The notes under the pieces were generated by a model that searched no databases, was not told the DNA's origin, and saw nothing but the letters and a program-made list of their open reading frames with translations. Shown one piece after another: positions 5,939 to 8,014 of a stretch of DNA of 8,014 bases; the first letter of the stretch is position 1; every line of letters begins with the position of its first letter. The stretch is from an uncultured bacterium. GTDB taxonomy: Bacteria; Chloroflexota; Anaerolineae; JACIWP01. A program made the position numbers and the translations under genes. Location of the stretch: NCBI GenBank assembly GCA_903872005.1, contig CAIQJD010000461.1, positions 1 through 8,014 of the forward strand. The letters run 5' to 3'.

Positions 5939-6817
5939 ATGCTCAAACGCGTATGCGTAGTCCTCTGCGCCATCGTCGCTTTGGCCGGCAGTCTGGGAGC
6001 CTGCCTGTTCAACGCCAAGACCGCGCCGACCGCAACCATCGAAGTCTTGCCATCACCTACCGCTTCGCCGGCCCCCACGCGCCCGACCTTCACACCCATC
6101 CCCCCTACCGAGACGCGCGCGCCATCGCCCACTGCCACGCGTCCGCCCACGGCCACAGTCACCCCGCTGCCGCCCACATTGCGGGTGAAGGCGGATCTGC
6201 TTAATGTAAGAGAGACGCCCTCTACAGACGCCCAGATACTGGCGCGGCTGAATGCCGGCGATACGGCGCTGGTAGTCGGACGCAACATCGCCGGCGACTG
6301 GCTGCAAGTGCAGCTCAACGACGGCCGGCTCGGTTGGGTTGTCCTGCAATGGGTCGAATCTTCCGTACCGCCTACCGCCTTGCCAGTCCGCGAGACCACC
6401 GCGCGCACGCCGACGCCCGTGCGCCTGACGCCGGCGCCCTCCGTTACGCCGACCGTCGCCGCGCCGGCCGCCCTCTTGGCTGCCCCACAGCTCGTTGAGC
6501 CGCACGAGGGGCAGACCTTCGGCCAACGCGGGCCGCTGCAACTGGCCTGGAAGTGGGATGCCTCTCTGGCCGGCGACGAGTACTTCGTCGTGACCATCGC
6601 TTACCCACACGACAAAGACCTCTGGTATGACACTCAGTGGGTGAAAGAGAAGGCGCTGGCGCCGCCATCGTACCTGACCGACCTCATCACCGGCGACCGG
6701 CGCTGCTCCTGGTGGGTCGTCGTCATGCGCCAAACCGGCAAGAACGCCAATGGCGCGCCGACCGGCCTCGCCGTCAGCCATTCCAGCGAGACGCGCACCT
6801 TCTTGTGGGGCGACTGA
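5939..6817 (+). CDS. SH3b-domain lipoprotein with a C-terminal Fn3-like module, 292 aa
   Basis: This is a predicted membrane-anchored lipoprotein. A basic start (MLKR) and hydrophobic segment end in the lipobox LGAC, with Cys22 as the lipidated residue. A TP-rich linker (about 25-79) leads to a bacterial SH3 domain (about 80-140) with LNVRETPSTDAQIL, GDTALVVGR, WLQVQLNDGRLGWV. SH3b domains usually bind cell-wall peptides or other envelope ligands. A second TP-rich linker (about 142-177) precedes a beta-sandwich-like module (about 182-291) with LAWKWDASLAGDEYFVV, RCSWWVVV and a SETRTFLWGD end. I recall similar Fn3-like ends in Chloroflexota extracellular proteins. The ATG at 5939 is preferred over in-frame starts at 5870 or 5924 because it gives a standard lipoprotein signal and follows a G-rich GGGGGGTGG stretch. 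It is divergent from the SpoIID-type gene, which suggests a shared envelope role. The ligand is unknown. Confidence 0.82.
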   Translation: MLKRVCVVLCAIVALAGSLGACLFNAKTAPTATIEVLPSPTASPAPTRPTFTPIPPTETRAPSPTATRPPTATVTPLPPTLRVKADLLNVRETPSTDAQILARLNAGDTALVVGRNIAGDWLQVQLNDGRLGWVVLQWVESSVPPTALPVRETTARTPTPVRLTPAPSVTPTVAAPAALLAAPQLVEPHEGQTFGQRGPLQLAWKWDASLAGDEYFVVTIAYPHDKDLWYDTQWVKEKALAPPSYLTDLITGDRRCSWWVVVMRQTGKNANGAPTGLAVSHSSETRTFLWGD

Positions 6818-6830
6818 AGGCTGCGAACTC

Positions 6831-6859
6831 TTGACAAAAATGCTCAATTATGCTAGACT
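6831..6859 (+). promoter_or_regulatory. Extended -10 sigma70-type promoter for the MetF-like gene
   Basis: TTGACA (6831-6836, 6/6), a 17-bp AT-rich spacer, then TAGACT (6854-6859, 4/6) preceded by TGC, an extended -10 (6851-6853 is tgc). It begins 13 bp after the stop of the lipoprotein gene, in a clear AT-rich island. Transcription should start near 6866, leaving a leader of only about 11 nt before ATG 6877. Confidence 0.85.
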
Positions 6860-6876
6860 TTTGAAGAGATGCAGCG

Positions 6877-7737
6877 ATGACTGGCCCGACATACTCGCAA
6901 TTCCTTAACAAACTGGGGCATGAATTCGTCACGAATGTCGAAGTGGTGCCGCCGGCGGCCCCCCATAGCGCCGACCTGACGGCTGCCATCGCGAACATCG
7001 CACAGACATTGCCCGTAGACGGCGTCAACGTCGCCGACAGTCCGATGGCGACGCCGAAAATGAGTGCGATGCTGTTCGCACTCCCGTTGCGCGCCCAGTT
7101 GCCGGCCGGCGTGGAAATCATCCCGCACATCACGGCCCGCGATCACAATCGCGTGGCGCTTCAGGGCTTGATGTGGGGCGCGGCGGCATGTGGCATCCGA
7201 ACCGTACTCATCGTGAGCGGCGATTCGGTGCGCTACAGCACCGACCCCGCCACGCGATTAGTAGCCGATCTGGACATTCCGGCGATCACGCGCCTGGCGC
7301 GCGAGGCCGGCCTGACGCCGGGCGTGGTCTTCGATCCCCGGCCGGCCCAGCGCCAACACGAGCTACGCAAGCTGGAGCAAAAGCTGGCCGCCGGCGCGGG
7401 GTTCGTGATCACCCAGCCGGTCTATGCGCCGGCCGAAGCGGAAGATCTGTGGCGCGACCTTGCCGGCCGTGGCGCGCCGGTATTGCTGGGCCTGCTGCCG
7501 TTGGTCAGTCTGCGTCACGCCGTCTTCCTGAATGAGCGCGTGCCAGGCATCTCCCTGCCGGCGCATCTGCTCGATCAGATGCGCGCCGCCGGCCCCGATG
7601 CGCTCAGCGTCGGCCTGGACAATGCCCGCCGGATGCTCGGCGCGGCGCGGGAACGTTTCGCCGGCGTCTGCATCATGCCGCCATTCCACCGCTTCGCGTT
7701 GCTCCGTGAGCTGCTGCCGCACGCTGCGGCCATGTAG
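6877..7737 (+). CDS. Methylenetetrahydrofolate reductase family protein (MetF-like), 286 aa
   Basis: This is a cytoplasmic flavoprotein-family TIM barrel that reduces 5,10-methylene-THF to 5-methyl-THF, feeding methionine synthesis. Key motifs are in order: NVEVVPP with Glu22 (equivalent to the catalytic Glu of E. coli MetF), PHITARDHN at 83-91, IVSGDS with Asp116 (equivalent to the flavin-region Asp of the LRGD motif), VITQPVY with Gln180, GLLPLVSLRHAVFLNERVPG at 205-224, and MPPF near 267. The HITARDHN...LQG form is closer, from memory, to the reductase half of fused homocysteine methyltransferase/MTHFR proteins (YitJ type) than to E. coli MetF; here it stands alone. The length is typical. 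The ATG at 6877 follows GAAGAG by 8 nt. An earlier ATG at 6869 stops after three codons. The electron donor cannot be told from sequence. Confidence 0.88.
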   Translation: MTGPTYSQFLNKLGHEFVTNVEVVPPAAPHSADLTAAIANIAQTLPVDGVNVADSPMATPKMSAMLFALPLRAQLPAGVEIIPHITARDHNRVALQGLMWGAAACGIRTVLIVSGDSVRYSTDPATRLVADLDIPAITRLAREAGLTPGVVFDPRPAQRQHELRKLEQKLAAGAGFVITQPVYAPAEAEDLWRDLAGRGAPVLLGLLPLVSLRHAVFLNERVPGISLPAHLLDQMRAAGPDALSVGLDNARRMLGAARERFAGVCIMPPFHRFALLRELLPHAAAM

Positions 7738-7743
7738 GTTAGC

Positions 7744-7774
7744 TTACAGTTTCCGACGCGGAAAGTGAGATACT
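7744..7774 (+). promoter_or_regulatory. Weak candidate promoter for the glutaredoxin-like gene
   Basis: TTACAG (7744-7749), a 19-bp spacer, then GATACT (7769-7774) preceded by TGA (extended -10 form). The hexamers are imperfect and the spacer is long. If it is used, transcription would start near 7781, leaving an almost leaderless message before ATG 7785. Co-transcription with the MetF-like gene 47 bp upstream is an equal alternative. Confidence 0.35.
7750..7764. repeat. Short perfect inverted repeat upstream of the glutaredoxin-like gene
   Basis: TTTCCG-ACG-CGGAAA: a 6-bp perfect stem around a 3-nt centre, in the 47-bp gap after the MetF-like gene. There is no following T-run, so it is a poor intrinsic terminator. 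Its place between the candidate -35 and -10 boxes would suit an operator. Confidence 0.5.
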
Positions 7775-7784
7775 TAGAAGAGAT

Positions 7785-8014
7785 ATGGACGTACTGATCT
7801 ACACGACCCCTACGTGCGGCTATTGCCGCCAGGCAAAAGAATACCTGAAAACGCGCAACGTCCCCTTCGCGGAAAAGAACGTCGCCGCAGACGGTCTGGC
7901 AGCCCAAGAGATGGTGCAGCGCACTGGCCAAAGGGGCGTACCCGTGCTAGTCATCAATGGGCAGACCATCATTGGCTTCGATCGCGGTCGCATTGATGCG
8001 GCGTTGGCGCAGCA
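7785..8014 (+). CDS. Glutaredoxin-like thiol-disulfide oxidoreductase, N-terminal 76 codons
   Basis: The gene runs off the right edge; 76 residues are visible and little is probably missing, since this family is about 75-85 residues long. It begins MDVLIYTTPTCGYCRQAKEY, with strand 1 and the active-site CGYC (Cys11, Cys14). The thioredoxin-fold cis-proline is at RGVPVLVING (Pro53), followed by the GFDRGRIDAAL glutathione/C-terminal helix region. This resembles the NrdH/YruB-type small glutaredoxins, which reduce disulfides in the cytoplasm using thioredoxin reductase or low-molecular-weight thiols. The ATG is preceded directly by GAAGAGAT. It is on the same strand as the MetF-like gene, 47 bp downstream. 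Its electron donor and partner cannot be read from the sequence. Confidence 0.88.
   Translation, partial: MDVLIYTTPTCGYCRQAKEYLKTRNVPFAEKNVAADGLAAQEMVQRTGQRGVPVLVINGQTIIGFDRGRIDAALAQ

Larger units (their letters stand above)
94..7665. repeat. Dispersed, highly iterated palindrome GCCGGC
   Basis: GCCGGC occurs about 89 times by hand count between these limits, roughly once per 90 bp, on average about nine times the chance level at this base composition. The rearranged palindrome GGCGCC occurs only about a dozen times. Copies lie in every reading frame of both plus- and minus-strand genes and also in the short intergenic leader (5831-5836 and 5897-5902). Overlapping pairs (GCCGGCCGGC) occur, for example at 571-580. 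The last 349 bases, with the glutaredoxin-like gene, have none. Confidence 0.85.

Noticed and set aside
5857..6597. Minus-strand open frame of 246 codons over the lipoprotein gene and divergent promoter
   Set aside because: It is antisense to a lipoprotein with convincing lipobox and SH3b motifs, runs across the hub promoters and has a low-complexity Val/Gly translation that mirrors the TP linkers.
7750..7764. Intrinsic terminator after the MetF-like gene
   Set aside because: The 6-bp stem is followed by AGTGAGATACTTAG with no T-run, so termination there is unlikely.

Overview
The window is high-GC (about two thirds G+C by eye) bacterial chromosome with no mobile elements, CRISPR arrays or RNA genes that I can see. 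The mix of genes suggests Chloroflexota (Anaerolineae/Caldilineae-like): a secreted SpoIID-type protein with a beta-propeller and a TP-rich stalk, a lipoprotein with an SH3b domain between TP-rich linkers, an R3H-domain ATPase next to thymidylate kinase, and sigma70-like promoters. This assignment is inference from protein style, not from a marker gene.

All genes point away from a hub near 5850. Leftward (minus strand) lie a 999-residue secreted SpoIID/LytB-domain protein (2803-5802), then a promoter inside a 69-bp gap, then a tight three-gene operon: a tandem GNAT-fold protein (1678-2733, GTG start), an R3H/SpoIIIAA-type ATPase (100-1665, TTG start) and the first 31 codons of thymidylate kinase (1-93). 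Rightward (plus strand) lie an SH3b lipoprotein (5939-6817), a MetF-like methylenetetrahydrofolate reductase (6877-7737) with its own strong promoter, and the start of a glutaredoxin-like gene (7785 to the window end).

The hub is the most striking regulatory feature. Two perfect TTGACA -35 boxes face each other inside an 8-bp inverted repeat. Each is exactly 17 bp from its own -10 hexamer, and the two -10 hexamers overlap by 5 bp on opposite strands. The SpoIID-type wall protein and the SH3b lipoprotein are therefore probably expressed as a divergent envelope pair from one symmetric element.

The second genome-scale signal is the palindrome GCCGGC. I count about 89 copies in 8 kb, against roughly ten expected and about a dozen of the same-composition palindrome GGCGCC. 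This resembles the HIP1 phenomenon of cyanobacteria.

The rest looks like ordinary housekeeping: dTMP phosphorylation, one-carbon metabolism and thiol redox. I did not find a clear new defence or mobile system. The best candidates for something undescribed are the symmetric promoter, the iterated palindrome, the domain architecture and C-terminal tail of the SpoIID protein, and the degenerate double-GNAT protein.
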